Source of the DNA: Candidatus Eiseniibacteriota bacterium
GTDB lineage: Bacteria; Arandabacterota; Arandabacteria; JAGLYR01
Assembly (NCBI GenBank): GCA_023132135.1
Contig: JAGLYR010000174.1
Coordinates: 1 to 21,519 of the forward strand
Direction of reading: 5' to 3'
Length of the DNA stretch: 21,519 nt
The notes below the pieces were generated by a model that was not told the origin of the DNA, ran no database searches, and saw nothing but the letters and a program-made list of their open reading frames with translations. Position numbers and translations under genes: made by a program. Below are positions 1 through 8,091 of this stretch, piece after piece. The first letter of the stretch is position 1; each line of letters begins with the position of its first letter.

Positions 1-78
1 GCTACGGGATTCCTGAATAACCCAGGCTACAACCGCAGCGTTGCCATCTCGGATGCAGAAAACGAGACACTCCAAATT

Positions 79-125
79 CCCCAATCCCAGTCGCCTGTCA
101 CCCGTCACCTGTCACTGGGTTGGGG
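79..125. other. hairpin downstream of the minus-strand glycosyltransferase gene
   Basis: CCCCAATCCCAGT at 79-91 pairs with ACTGGGTTGGGG at 114-125, a 12-bp stem with one bulged T (85) and a 22-nt loop holding three heptamers. It lies about 75 bp past the stop of the minus-strand gene and could act as its 3' end or terminator. No strong T-tract follows on either strand. A competing small hairpin (GGGGC 122-126, GCCCC 131-135) uses part of the same sequence. Confidence 0.35.
96..116. repeat. three tandem heptamers (TGTCACC type)
   Basis: TGTCACC (96-102), CGTCACC (103-109) and TGTCACT (110-116) follow one another without gaps. They form the loop of the hairpin at 79-125. Confidence 0.6.
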
Positions 126-151
126 CCATCGCCCCGTCCGTGTGACGAGGG

Positions 152-179
152 CGAGTGACCAGTGTCGAGTGTCGAGGGA
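152..179. repeat. four tandem degenerate heptamers (CGAGTGT type)
   Basis: CGAGTGA (152-158), CCAGTGT (159-165), CGAGTGT (166-172) and CGAGGGA (173-179) form an uninterrupted 7-bp periodic array, 20 bp from the stop codon of the minus-strand gene. Confidence 0.55.
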
Positions 180-199
180 ATAGGACAGAATTCCGCAGG

Positions 200-2179
200 C
201 TAGTCTTTGATCCTGTACAACACCACATCGCGCTCGGAATACACTATCTCGAGATGTTCACTCACCAGCTCTCTCAGAAACGCCCCGTACTCGGGGGGAT
301 ACTGTCTCTCAAAGAACCGACCCAGTCCGTGGTTGTAAATCACATGGGCAATGCCCTGTTTCCTGAGGGACTGGACGAAGGCGGATGGACTGCCACTCCC
401 GGCCGCCAGGTGGGCGATCTGGGAAGCCTCGAAGAAGCTGTCGGCCAGGTACGGTCTTTCCATATAGTATCCGCTGTTTTCCCAGATCATGAGTACTCGA
501 GCGTCCGGGGGGAGCGTCTCGTTGGCTTTCCGGATCACTCCGTAGGACTGCACTGCTTTGGTGAGGTAGTCCTCACGGGGCATCTCGCCGGAGACGACGG
601 GCAGTACCCGCGCAACATTGCGGGCGATGAGGGGAATCTGGAACACGACCAGGCAGCCGAGAACGGCGCCAATTCCGAAGGTCCGGAAGTACCTCTTCCG
701 GGAAGCGAACCCCTCGCTGTCGAGCTGCCAGATGATTGCTGCTGTGACCACCGCCGTCAGGGGCAGGAGCGGGATCAGGAACCGGAGCTGCTGTGAGGTC
801 GCCGCCCAGCCGATGAAGGGAATTACGCACAGCCCCAGGAGCTTCAACCATGTTGATCGGTCTCTCATCAACATTGCAAAGGGAACAATCGCCAGAGGCA
901 GGGCAGAGACCATGCCGTCAAAGAAGCGGTAGTTCCTGCCCATCTGACCCTCCACGGCGATGTTCCAGGGAAGAAGCAGATAGTCGGCGAATCCCCTTCC
1001 CATCCCCATGGAGCGCTGCCACGCAACCAGCTGCTGGCCCAGGAGGGGCTCCCACTCGCGCGATGGGAACAGAGAGGGAAGCAGGGGATAGACCGGGTTC
1101 CCCGTGAAGGCCAGATCCTTGATCAGCCACGGTACGAGGGGCGAAGCCGCGATAGCAATGGCGGCTCCCCATCTCCTGGGGGGCAGCGGGCGGATGGTGA
1201 GGGCGGCGAGAGCCCCGATGGAAAGGGCGTAGAAGGCGCCCGTGTACTTGCACCCCATGAGATAGCCGGAGAACAGAGCGGCCAGCCAGAGGGATCCGTT
1301 CCTTTTCCCCCCGGGAAGTCCGAGAACCGCCTGCACTGCCAGAACAAAGAAGAAGGCCATTCCGAGATCGATATTGCCGACCGTGCGCGCACTGGTTGTG
1401 AGCGGGTTGACAAGGAAGAGAGCAACCGCCAGCAGGGCGCCCGGAGGCGGGATAAATCTACGGGCCAGGACGAAGATCCCCGTGCAAACCAGGAGGCGCA
1501 TCGCGAAATCCATGACCCTCGCCGCCGGTTCGCCACCGGTCAGGTAGGCCAGCGTCAGAAGGGTTTCCAGGTTGTGAGGCATGTTGCTGTAGACGTTCAG
1601 GGGAAGGGGGATGATCCGGTGATTGGAGACGTAGTGCCTCGGAATGCTGAGGTGGTAGACGAGAGCGTCATGCGCGGAGGCAGGGGCCAGAGCCAGCCAC
1701 AGGGCGCCCACAATGGGGGGACCCAGTGCCAGCAGCAACCCGGCGGAACCCAGACTGATATTGGCCGTGTCGCGAAAGACTCCGCGCGCATCCTCCAGCA
1801 TCTTGCGGGTGTCCCGGAAGAGAATCACCGGGGGAGCCAGGATCAGTACCCACCCCAACCACCGGTAGAGTGCGCCCGCCAGCCCAAGACCCAGCGTGAG
1901 GTAGGTCAAAACAAAGAGCCCGGTGCCGATGGAAAAAAGAAGATGTTGGCCCCGCCCGGGAGGAAATCCGCCGAGCCATCCCAGTATGCGCCGGCCCATG
2001 ACCGCCGCGCTCACCAGGAGCAGGATACTGGTTCCCGCTGCGCTCAGGTAGGACAGCCAGAGTAGTCCCGACCGGACAGGGTGACGGGCGGCGAATAGGT
2101 ACAGGACAAGGATGCCCCAGACCAGCAGGACGATCAGGAGCGCCGGGCGGCTTGAGGACTTCTTCTGCGTATCTGGCAT
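200..2179 (-). CDS. GT-C fold membrane glycosyltransferase (GT39/PMT-like)
   Basis: This 659-residue polytopic inner-membrane protein has about 11-13 hydrophobic segments between residues 13 and 520. Family knowledge: GT39/ArnT-type enzymes transfer a sugar from a polyprenyl-phosphate donor to lipid or protein acceptors outside the inner membrane. Visible support is the first large loop after an early membrane segment, with an acidic HDALVYHL motif (Asp171) where GT-C enzymes carry their catalytic acid, and the late membrane motif TSQQLRFLIPLLPL (461-474). Residues 525-659 look soluble and probably periplasmic. The start is ATG at 2179 with only a weak GGGG ahead of it, so the N-terminus is moderately sure. 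The gene is divergent from the lipoprotein gene at 2427 and has no same-strand neighbour in the window. Donor and acceptor cannot be read from the sequence. Confidence 0.8.
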   Translation of the reverse strand: MPDTQKKSSSRPALLIVLLVWGILVLYLFAARHPVRSGLLWLSYLSAAGTSILLLVSAAVMGRRILGWLGGFPPGRGQHLLFSIGTGLFVLTYLTLGLGLAGALYRWLGWVLILAPPVILFRDTRKMLEDARGVFRDTANISLGSAGLLLALGPPIVGALWLALAPASAHDALVYHLSIPRHYVSNHRIIPLPLNVYSNMPHNLETLLTLAYLTGGEPAARVMDFAMRLLVCTGIFVLARRFIPPPGALLAVALFLVNPLTTSARTVGNIDLGMAFFFVLAVQAVLGLPGGKRNGSLWLAALFSGYLMGCKYTGAFYALSIGALAALTIRPLPPRRWGAAIAIAASPLVPWLIKDLAFTGNPVYPLLPSLFPSREWEPLLGQQLVAWQRSMGMGRGFADYLLLPWNIAVEGQMGRNYRFFDGMVSALPLAIVPFAMLMRDRSTWLKLLGLCVIPFIGWAATSQQLRFLIPLLPLTAVVTAAIIWQLDSEGFASRKRYFRTFGIGAVLGCLVVFQIPLIARNVARVLPVVSGEMPREDYLTKAVQSYGVIRKANETLPPDARVLMIWENSGYYMERPYLADSFFEASQIAHLAAGSGSPSAFVQSLRKQGIAHVIYNHGLGRFFERQYPPEYGAFLRELVSEHLEIVYSERDVVLYRIKD

Positions 2180-2224
2180 GTCATGCCCCGGTATTGTGAC
2201 TCAGCGCCAACGTCGCCGATTGTG

Positions 2225-2241
2225 GCCTGAGTAACTCAGGC
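2225..2241. promoter_or_regulatory. 17-bp perfect palindrome between divergent genes (possible operator)
   Basis: GCCTGAGT, a single A, then ACTCAGGC form a perfect inverted repeat about 46 bp upstream of the glycosyltransferase start codon and 51 bp upstream of the -35 box of the rightward promoter. The position suits an operator for either gene. A small hairpin in the leftward transcript is the alternative. Confidence 0.35.
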
Positions 2242-2291
2242 TAGCAGACCGTTGCAGAAGCGGCAAGGAAAACTCCTCGGAGACAAAAGGG

Positions 2292-2321
2292 TTGACACTC
2301 GCCCGAATGCGTGGGTATAGT
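2292..2321 (+). promoter_or_regulatory. sigma70-type promoter for the beta-propeller lipoprotein gene
   Basis: TTGACA at 2292-2297 and TATAGT at 2316-2321 are separated by 18 bp. Transcription would start near 2328, giving a leader of about 100 nt before the TTG start at 2427. The -35 box is perfect and the -10 differs from consensus at one position. Confidence 0.65.
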
Positions 2322-2426
2322 TCCGGAGATTGGGTCCACGACTTGATCTTCAGGGATTTCCTGGGAGTTGCCTTCCCAAGGTGCGCCTTGGGTTGTGCCT
2401 GATTCGATTGCAACAAGGAGGTTGTC

Positions 2427-4040
2427 TTGAAGTGGGCAATGGGGGCCGCACTACTCCTTGCGGCGGCGGGGATGCTCTTGGTTGCGGGTTGTGGAGATGA
2501 CGATGTGTCCACGCCATGTGAATACTGTGAGCACTGGAGCCTCGTGCTGGATGGACTGGCCAGGTTCCCGGCGTACAGTCCGGACCCGGCGCATTCCGAT
2601 CGCATCGCGTTCAGTTCCAGATTGCCCGATCCGGAGGGCGTGACCGAAGAGGATCGGTTCGAGCACATCTGGGTCCTGGATAACACCGAGTTGTTCCGGA
2701 TCACGGACAGCGAGTTCAACGATTTCGATCCGGCCTGGTCTCCCGACGGCAGTGCCATTGCTTTCACGAGAGAGATGGATGGGCGGCTGGATGTCTGGAC
2801 GGTGGGCGTAGCGGATCTCTCGAGTCCGGGTGTCCCGGTCCGTCTCACCTGGCCGGGGAATGTCGATGTGGGGGGCTCCCAGGTTTCGTGGATGGAGGAT
2901 ACTGAGGGGATATGGATCGTCTTCTTCTCGGATGAAGATGTGTACAGCATCCCTGTCTCCGGAGGAACTCCGCGTAAGCTGATTCCGGATCCCATGGATG
3001 TGGGTGGAACGTGCGGTTTCGAAAGCTACCCCGATTTCCAGCCCTGCGTCGGGCCCAACGGTCAGGTCGCCTTCACGTCCATCGGCCGAGTGCGGACGGG
3101 CAATCTGGAGGTGTCGGGTTTCTTTGTTGAGACGAGCGGTGAAACCCTGGATGTCACAGACGCGGTGATTTATCTGGATGATTGTTGCACTGGTTTCCAT
3201 ATACCTCACACATTTGACTTCCTGCCCGTGAAACCGGATCTGGGGTCCTACACGTTGTCTGTCGAGTCGCCTGAACATTGTGATCGGCGCTCCCGCTACC
3301 CGGTTATCCTGCCAAACCAGAACACTTCGGTTCGCTTCAACTTCATCGCCGAAAAGGGCGATCTGTGGATCTGGGTCAACGAAGCAAACTGCGATGCATA
3401 TGATATCTTCGAAGGAGATACCACCTGGGTGGCCCATCTCGGCGAAGGTTTCCCGTGGCCCGACAGCACGCTGGTCCCATGTCTGGCGGAAGGCGACCAT
3501 ATCATCCACATTGTGTGGAATATCTACACCATAAAGGACACGGCCTTCGCCATTACGGCAGGGCAGCTGGATACCCTTCGGGTAATAAAGCCCGCCAAGG
3601 GCTCTGTGGATCGCCGACTCACGGGCCTTTCCCCTGGTAGCAGTCGGGTCGCCCTTCGGGCTCGTCCTGTCCAGACCGGCCATGAGGAGATCTGGATCAC
3701 AGATCTGGTCAATCGGAAGATGACGGGTTTCTGGTCACTGGACTCGGAGTTTGAGCAGCCCTGCTGGTCGCCCGACGGGCAGTACGTTGCTTTTGTGGCT
3801 CACGATGGCTTCCGGAATCTTTGGGGCATAAGGGTTGCAGATGTTGGTGGATCTTCCATCTGGTCGATTCCCCTGCCCGGGAGCTCCGGAGCCGCTTCCT
3901 GCTCCCGGTCGGCCTATCATCTGTCATGGAATTCGGCCGGTGACCGGCTGGCTGTTGCCATGGGGGAATGCGGAGGGTTCGAGGCCCCTCAGGAACTCAG
4001 AATCTGGTGGGTTGATCCCCGCCCGTTCCTCGGGAAGTGA
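2427..4040 (+). CDS. PD40/TolB-like beta-propeller lipoprotein with inserted domain
   Basis: The 537-residue protein begins with a lipoprotein signal: basic start, hydrophobic run, and lipobox VAGC with Cys22 followed by Asp-rich residues. Propeller-blade motifs are visible at about 49-63 (YSPD...RIAF), 102-113 (AWSPDGSAIAF), 446-457 (CWSPDGQYVAF) and 499-510 (LSWNSAGDRLAV), as in the PD40/WD40-like repeats of TolB. Between the two blade groups, about 224-390 is a non-propeller insert resembling surface Ig/PEGA-like beta domains. The start is TTG at 2427, 5 nt after AAGGAGG (2415-2421); this start gives the intact signal peptide. Family knowledge: such lipoproteins usually mediate protein or glycan binding at the envelope. 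No catalytic residues are evident, and the ligand is unknown. The gene appears monocistronic. Its stop codon lies inside a 14-bp repeat array. Confidence 0.75.
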   Translation: MKWAMGAALLLAAAGMLLVAGCGDDDVSTPCEYCEHWSLVLDGLARFPAYSPDPAHSDRIAFSSRLPDPEGVTEEDRFEHIWVLDNTELFRITDSEFNDFDPAWSPDGSAIAFTREMDGRLDVWTVGVADLSSPGVPVRLTWPGNVDVGGSQVSWMEDTEGIWIVFFSDEDVYSIPVSGGTPRKLIPDPMDVGGTCGFESYPDFQPCVGPNGQVAFTSIGRVRTGNLEVSGFFVETSGETLDVTDAVIYLDDCCTGFHIPHTFDFLPVKPDLGSYTLSVESPEHCDRRSRYPVILPNQNTSVRFNFIAEKGDLWIWVNEANCDAYDIFEGDTTWVAHLGEGFPWPDSTLVPCLAEGDHIIHIVWNIYTIKDTAFAITAGQLDTLRVIKPAKGSVDRRLTGLSPGSSRVALRARPVQTGHEEIWITDLVNRKMTGFWSLDSEFEQPCWSPDGQYVAFVAHDGFRNLWGIRVADVGGSSIWSIPLPGSSGAASCSRSAYHLSWNSAGDRLAVAMGECGGFEAPQELRIWWVDPRPFLGK

Positions 4041-4078
4041 GTGGCTCGAAGTGAGTGACTCGAAGTGATTGTCTCGCC
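4037..4078. repeat. 14-bp x3 tandem array (2 x 7-bp period) across a stop codon
   Basis: GTGAGTGGCTCGAA (4037-4050), GTGAGTGACTCGAA (4051-4064) and the diverged GTGATTGTCTCGCC (4065-4078) are in tandem. Each unit splits into two heptamers. The TGA stop of the lipoprotein gene (4038-4040) is part of the first unit. Confidence 0.75.
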
Positions 4079-4128
4079 GCAGCGGCAAATCCCCCGGAAT
4101 ACCCCGCTTCTACCGCAGTGGATGAGCC

Positions 4129-4158
4129 TTGACACGAGCGGTGTGGGTTTGGTATAAT
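4129..4158 (+). promoter_or_regulatory. consensus sigma70 promoter for the large secreted protein gene
   Basis: TTGACA (4129-4134) and TATAAT (4153-4158) are both perfect consensus hexamers, spaced 18 bp. The inferred transcription start is near 4165, nearly 400 nt before the next gene's ATG at 4556. Confidence 0.75.
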
Positions 4159-4164
4159 GGCGGC

Positions 4165-4555
4165 GTCTTGGTGACTCCTTACGACCGCTTGTGGTCGTAG
4201 ACGTTTTGTATCATCTTTGGGCCTGTTCGTTGGGACAAATGGACAGTGAGGTCCTGCGGGGGAGGTGATAGGCAAGAGCGCACGTCTTTTTCTATGGGAA
4301 GTCTGGTGTTCGAACCACTCCTGAAGTAGCGTTCTCTAGAGTTGTATGCAGCTCCATATGCCTTCTTGATCCATGAGGAAAGGGGGATAGCTGGGTCTGT
4401 GGGTTTGGTTTGTCTTGTGGGGCGGCTTGGATTCCAGTTTAGTACCCGGAGTTTGTCTTGTTTCGGCAGTCCCAGCTGGCGGGGCACGTGGCACCGGGAC
4501 CGGGTCTGAGCAATTGCCCTGAAATTGCTTTCTGGTTGATTTGGAGGGTCTAGTT
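4165..4555 (+). promoter_or_regulatory. unusually long 5' leader (about 390 nt), possibly structured RNA
   Basis: No protein-like reading frame was seen between the consensus promoter and the ATG at 4556. Two hairpins are visible: TACGACC/GGTCGTA (4180-4186 with 4193-4199), followed by a TTTT at 4204-4207, and GCAATT/AATTGC (4510-4515 with 4523-4528), just ahead of the ribosome binding site. A regulatory leader, an attenuator or an independent small RNA would all fit. I could not match it to a known riboswitch or RNA family by eye. Confidence 0.4.
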
Positions 4556-7500
4556 ATGAAGAGAACCGTGCTGTCTGCGCTTTGCGTCTGCGCGATCGCA
4601 ACACTCGGCTTCTCCACTATTGCTTTAGCTGAGAAGCCTCCGGCTAGGGAGTTTGTACCCTCGGACGGCAACAATCCGTTGCTCCACCTGTCTCAACCGC
4701 TAGTGTTCAAGCAGGGCGGCGATACTGTCTGGTTGCAGGTCTACACGGCCGATGACCAGTGCCCCTGCGACCCGCTCCAGGGCGGCGAGTGTACTGGCGG
4801 ACCGGACGCAATGGAGACGTTCTGCTTCGAGAAGTACAACCCCGCGACGGCCGACAGTTTGTACAAGTGGTACGGAAGCCCGGGCACTCCATACTTCTCG
4901 CCCGCCGGCGGAAATGGCTGGTGGATGGCGGATGCGCGGAGACTGGGATCACCCACCGGCCAGGACTGGTGGCACCTCGATCAGTATCAGGCTTTCGAGG
5001 GTTATTCCTGGTGGTGTGGTGCTCTGACAGGCGACCGCTGTGCTGATTGGGACAATGCTCCCGGCGCCGGCGACGCATGGAACCAGCTACTCGTCCTGGA
5101 TCCTGATCTGGGTGCTGTGACAGCGGGCGAGACGGTGAGCCTGGACTGCTGGGTCCGGTACGATACCGAGTGTGACTACGACTATGCGTACATCTTGTAC
5201 TCAAACGATGATGGCGCCAGCTGGGAAACCATCGCCACGCTGAATGCCTGCAGTGGTAACGTCGCCGCGTCTTGCGGGGGGGACTACTGGGGATTCGGCG
5301 ACCTCGGCCAGGGTAACCCGCCCGGCGGCAACGTGAGCTGGGTGCAGTTCCCGGTCGACGTGACACACGGCGGAGATCCGAACGGCGGTGACATGAGCGT
5401 GACGGATCCGGCCAACTTCCGCGTCGGTTTCAAATTCGAGTCGGATGGCGCGTGGAGCGACAAGGACGGTCGTGGAAACACCGACGGCGCGTTCTTCGTC
5501 GACTTTGTCGAGATCAGCCACGCGACGCACGGCGTCCTGGAGTTCGAGGACATGGACGATGAATTCGAATCGGCCAAGTGGGTCATCCAGGCGCCTCCGC
5601 CAGTCGCCAATCACTGGTGGATGCCCCATGATCCGGATCCGCCCAGGGAGCCGGACGAAGGCGCGGACATCTGCGAGGTCGACGCTTCATGGGTCTGGTG
5701 TGGATGCCCGTTTGTGAACAACAAGTGGCGGATTCCTCCCGAGTCCAACGGGTTCCTGTACAGGCTTGTTGGCCCGACCATCTACACCGGTTGGGGCGAG
5801 CCGACGGTCCCGAAGGAGTACGCGGGTCTCGTCATCCAGCGGGATATCTTCGTATGTTTCGGAGAGAACTTCTGCGACTACTACGACACGAAAGTGAACG
5901 TGTACAACAGCGCTCCATCCACGGGGCAGCCCGCCGGATGGTGTGGATGGGAGAACATCGACGGTTACATCACCTACGGTGGATGCGACTTCATGAACCA
6001 GGATCGGAACGAAGAGGTCAGCCAGTGGATGGGGGGCTCGGTGGACTCCGTCCAGTACGCCTGGGACGTCATGGATGTCGGCCAGACGGACGACTGGTGC
6101 TGGACGACCCAGATTCCCAAGCCACACAGAAAAGTCCAGATCTTTGTCGACAATGTGAGTTTCGGGCTGTTCGACGCTTCGGACACCTTCTTCCAAGCTC
6201 GCGTGATCGACGTGTTCCAGGATACGTTTGACCTCGAGACTTCGGCGCACAACGCTCTCTGTGCCAACTCGGACATGCCGAAGATTCTGGCCCGGTCGGA
6301 GTCGTTGCAGGTAGACGTCCACGACATGAATGGTCTCACCGGTGGAGCTGCGTGGACTCGCCTGTACTTCTCGACGGACAAGGGCAACACCTGGGACTAC
6401 AACGATCTGGTCCTGGCGATTCCGGACGAGAACGATCCGGATCTCGGTGGTACCTACATCGGCTCAATCCATCCGTCGGAAATCGACATTGCACCGTATC
6501 CGAACGCGATATGGTTTCCCGGCACCGAGGTGTGGTATTACGTCCAGGTCCAGGATGATCTGAGCAACCCGTTGTGCTACTGGCCGTCCTCGGCCGATCC
6601 TTCCGAGGATCCGCCCGCCCGTCCGTGGCAGAACAACTACTTTGAGTTCAGCATTCTGCCGGGATCGGGCGAAGACTACGAGGAGCCGAACCGGCTTCTC
6701 CTCGTGGACGACTTCGGCCGGAACGATTACGACTACCATCCCTGTATGGAAGAGAGCGTAGTGATAAGCACAGAGAACTTCTATGAGAGTGTCCTCTACG
6801 ATCTGGGCTACTGCTACGACAAGTACGACGTGCAGGGCGCCTCTACCGGTTTGTCCAACGAGCCTTGGGATCTGGTGACCTATCCTGATCCGGGGAACCC
6901 GGACTCGCTGGTGAGACGGTACGACACCTTGATCTGGTTCACCTCGCGGTTCGACCAGTACACGGTGCTCGACACGATGCAGTGCCGCATTGTGGACTTC
7001 GTACGCAAGGGTGGAAACCTCTTCATCTGCGGGAATCTGCTCGGTGTGGACATGACCGACTACGGTGACTACTCCGACGCTGCCCGCGAGACGTGCGAAT
7101 TCTACGGCGGCCTGCTCGGCGCCAAGATGGACCCGCCGGGTGTCTCGTCCGTCGGTATCAAGCAGCCCCACTACTATGCGAAGGGTAGTGGACTGGTGGG
7201 CGGGTCGGTTTTCTCAACCGCCGACAAGTTCCACTTCCACTTGGGCTGCCCGATCTCGGTGCCGCATGATCTTACCAAGATCAACACCTCGCCTCCGGCG
7301 TGGGCGCCGAACCCGACCCCGTATATTGTCTACGAGGAGGGCTATGTGGCCGGCGACACAGTGGTGGCCATTTACAATGAGTACGTGGACGGCGGTAAGG
7401 TTGTCCACATGTGCTTCGACCTTGGAGCCATGGTAGACTCCTGCGCGGTTAGCTGCGCGAAGGCAGACTACAAGGGCCGCAGGGATCTGCTCGAGGATGT

Positions 7501-7852
7501 CCTCGGGAACCTGTTCGGCATGGTTCCGGGATGTCCGCACTACCAGGGCGTGGATGATTTCATCCCGTCGGCGCATGCGTACTCGCTGTCGCAGAACTAC
7601 CCGAACCCGTTCAACCCGGATACGGATATTCAGTACTCGATCCGGCAGAACGGACGGGTGAGTCTCAAGGTCTACAACGTGAGAGGCCAGGTTGTGAAGA
7701 CGCTGGTGGATCGTGCCATGCAGTCGGGTCAGTATACGGCGCATTGGGACGGCACCAACGAGAACGGCCAGATGGTCTCAAGCGGAATCTACTTCTGCAA
7801 GATGAAGGCGAGTGACTTCGCCGCAACCAAGAAGATGATTCTGCTGAAGTAG
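4556..7852 (+). CDS. large cysteine-rich secreted protein with FlgD-Ig/T9SS-like sorting domain
   Basis: I chose ATG 4556, 7 nt after GGAGGG (4543-4548). An in-frame TTG at 4541 would overlap that site. The 1098-residue product has a signal peptide ending ALA (about residue 25). Residues about 100-325 and 330-560 look like beta-sandwich, MAM/jelly-roll-like regions rich in Trp, Gly and Asp, with 'YSNDDGASWETIA' and 'YFSTDKGNTWDY' sequences typical of exported surface proteins. Residues about 713-985 resemble a glutamine-amidotransferase-like fold without a recognisable catalytic Cys elbow. Residues about 1010-1098 are a FlgD-Ig/type IX-like sorting domain: LSQNYPNPFNP, then YNVRGQVVKTL and SGIYFCKM. 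The mature chain has about 31 cysteines, suggesting disulfides outside the cytoplasm. No enzymatic activity can be assigned; an adhesin or cell-surface structural role is an inference. The gene has its own promoter and terminator. Confidence 0.75.
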   Translation: MKRTVLSALCVCAIATLGFSTIALAEKPPAREFVPSDGNNPLLHLSQPLVFKQGGDTVWLQVYTADDQCPCDPLQGGECTGGPDAMETFCFEKYNPATADSLYKWYGSPGTPYFSPAGGNGWWMADARRLGSPTGQDWWHLDQYQAFEGYSWWCGALTGDRCADWDNAPGAGDAWNQLLVLDPDLGAVTAGETVSLDCWVRYDTECDYDYAYILYSNDDGASWETIATLNACSGNVAASCGGDYWGFGDLGQGNPPGGNVSWVQFPVDVTHGGDPNGGDMSVTDPANFRVGFKFESDGAWSDKDGRGNTDGAFFVDFVEISHATHGVLEFEDMDDEFESAKWVIQAPPPVANHWWMPHDPDPPREPDEGADICEVDASWVWCGCPFVNNKWRIPPESNGFLYRLVGPTIYTGWGEPTVPKEYAGLVIQRDIFVCFGENFCDYYDTKVNVYNSAPSTGQPAGWCGWENIDGYITYGGCDFMNQDRNEEVSQWMGGSVDSVQYAWDVMDVGQTDDWCWTTQIPKPHRKVQIFVDNVSFGLFDASDTFFQARVIDVFQDTFDLETSAHNALCANSDMPKILARSESLQVDVHDMNGLTGGAAWTRLYFSTDKGNTWDYNDLVLAIPDENDPDLGGTYIGSIHPSEIDIAPYPNAIWFPGTEVWYYVQVQDDLSNPLCYWPSSADPSEDPPARPWQNNYFEFSILPGSGEDYEEPNRLLLVDDFGRNDYDYHPCMEESVVISTENFYESVLYDLGYCYDKYDVQGASTGLSNEPWDLVTYPDPGNPDSLVRRYDTLIWFTSRFDQYTVLDTMQCRIVDFVRKGGNLFICGNLLGVDMTDYGDYSDAARETCEFYGGLLGAKMDPPGVSSVGIKQPHYYAKGSGLVGGSVFSTADKFHFHLGCPISVPHDLTKINTSPPAWAPNPTPYIVYEEGYVAGDTVVAIYNEYVDGGKVVHMCFDLGAMVDSCAVSCAKADYKGRRDLLEDVLGNLFGMVPGCPHYQGVDDFIPSAHAYSLSQNYPNPFNPDTDIQYSIRQNGRVSLKVYNVRGQVVKTLVDRAMQSGQYTAHWDGTNENGQMVSSGIYFCKMKASDFAATKKMILLK

Positions 7853-7874
7853 GCCCGTTGTCAGGAAGTAGTTC

Positions 7875-7911
7875 AAGGCCGCCCGGGGTTTCCCGGGCGG
7901 CCTTGTTCTTT
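7875..7911 (+). terminator. Rho-independent terminator after the large secreted protein gene
   Basis: A perfect 13-bp stem (AAGGCCGCCCGGG at 7875-7887 with its complement at 7892-7904) with a 4-nt loop lies 22 bp past the stop codon and is followed by a T-rich tail (GTTCTTT). The palindromic element begins at the last T's of the tail. Confidence 0.85.
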
Positions 7912-8091
7912 AGCCCGCGTTTCTCACCAGCCATCTGCTGCGGCGTCGTATCTACCTGCACTCACTTCGTCATACTCGTTCGGCGATCCTCGACGTACCT
8001 TTCGGTACGCCTCCGGTCTCCTCACTCGCATTTCTCGTCATTACAGGTATCTACAACGCCTCGCGACGAGGCTGGTGAGAAACGCGGGCTA
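7911..8091. repeat. 181-bp long palindromic element, full copy (MITE-like)
   Basis: The ends are perfect 22-bp inverted repeats (7911-7932 and 8070-8091). Inside them the arms remain partly complementary for most of their length; 'GGCGT', 'GTA' and 'TACCTG' blocks match in order. The exact midpoint (8001) is a hairpin, CGTACC-TTTC-GGTACG (7994-8009). Both ends carry TA (7911-7912 and 8090-8091), as expected for a TA target duplication. No open reading frame of note lies inside. A non-autonomous transposable element (IS630/mariner-type TA insertion) or a REP/BIME-like structured repeat would fit. Homologous copies are at 8090 and 21388. Confidence 0.8.

Larger units (their letters stand above)
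1..180 (+). other. open reading stretch entering the window, coding status unclear
   Basis: Frame 1 is open from base 1 to a TAG at 178-180, about 59 codons. The first part reads like plausible protein (FLNNPGYNRSVAISDAENE), but roughly the second half is made of heptamer repeats and a hairpin, so it is a poor C-terminus. Frames 2 and 3 close within the first 20 bases (stops at 14-16 and 18-20), and either could instead be the true end of an upstream gene. I cannot choose between a partial gene tail and intergenic DNA. Confidence 0.2.

Noticed and set aside
4300-4335. GTTCGAACC motif resembling a tRNA T-loop, with possible tRNA or tmRNA in the 4165-4555 leader
   Set aside because: A 4-bp T-stem can be drawn on the plus strand, but there is no matching acceptor stem upstream and no D-arm or anticodon arm at the right spacing. 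TTCGAA is self-palindromic, so it occurs by chance.
4280-4350. GGGAA...GGTG pattern like part of a cobalamin riboswitch core
   Set aside because: The B12 box (GCCACTG) and the following conserved blocks are absent, and the downstream gene has no cobalamin link.
4707-7744. Several long minus-strand open frames opposite the large secreted protein gene
   Set aside because: They are Arg/Pro-rich shadow translations of a GC-rich coding strand, with no plausible start signals or family motifs.
7911-8091. CRISPR array
   Set aside because: There are inverted ends and one central hairpin, not direct repeats of constant length with unique spacers.
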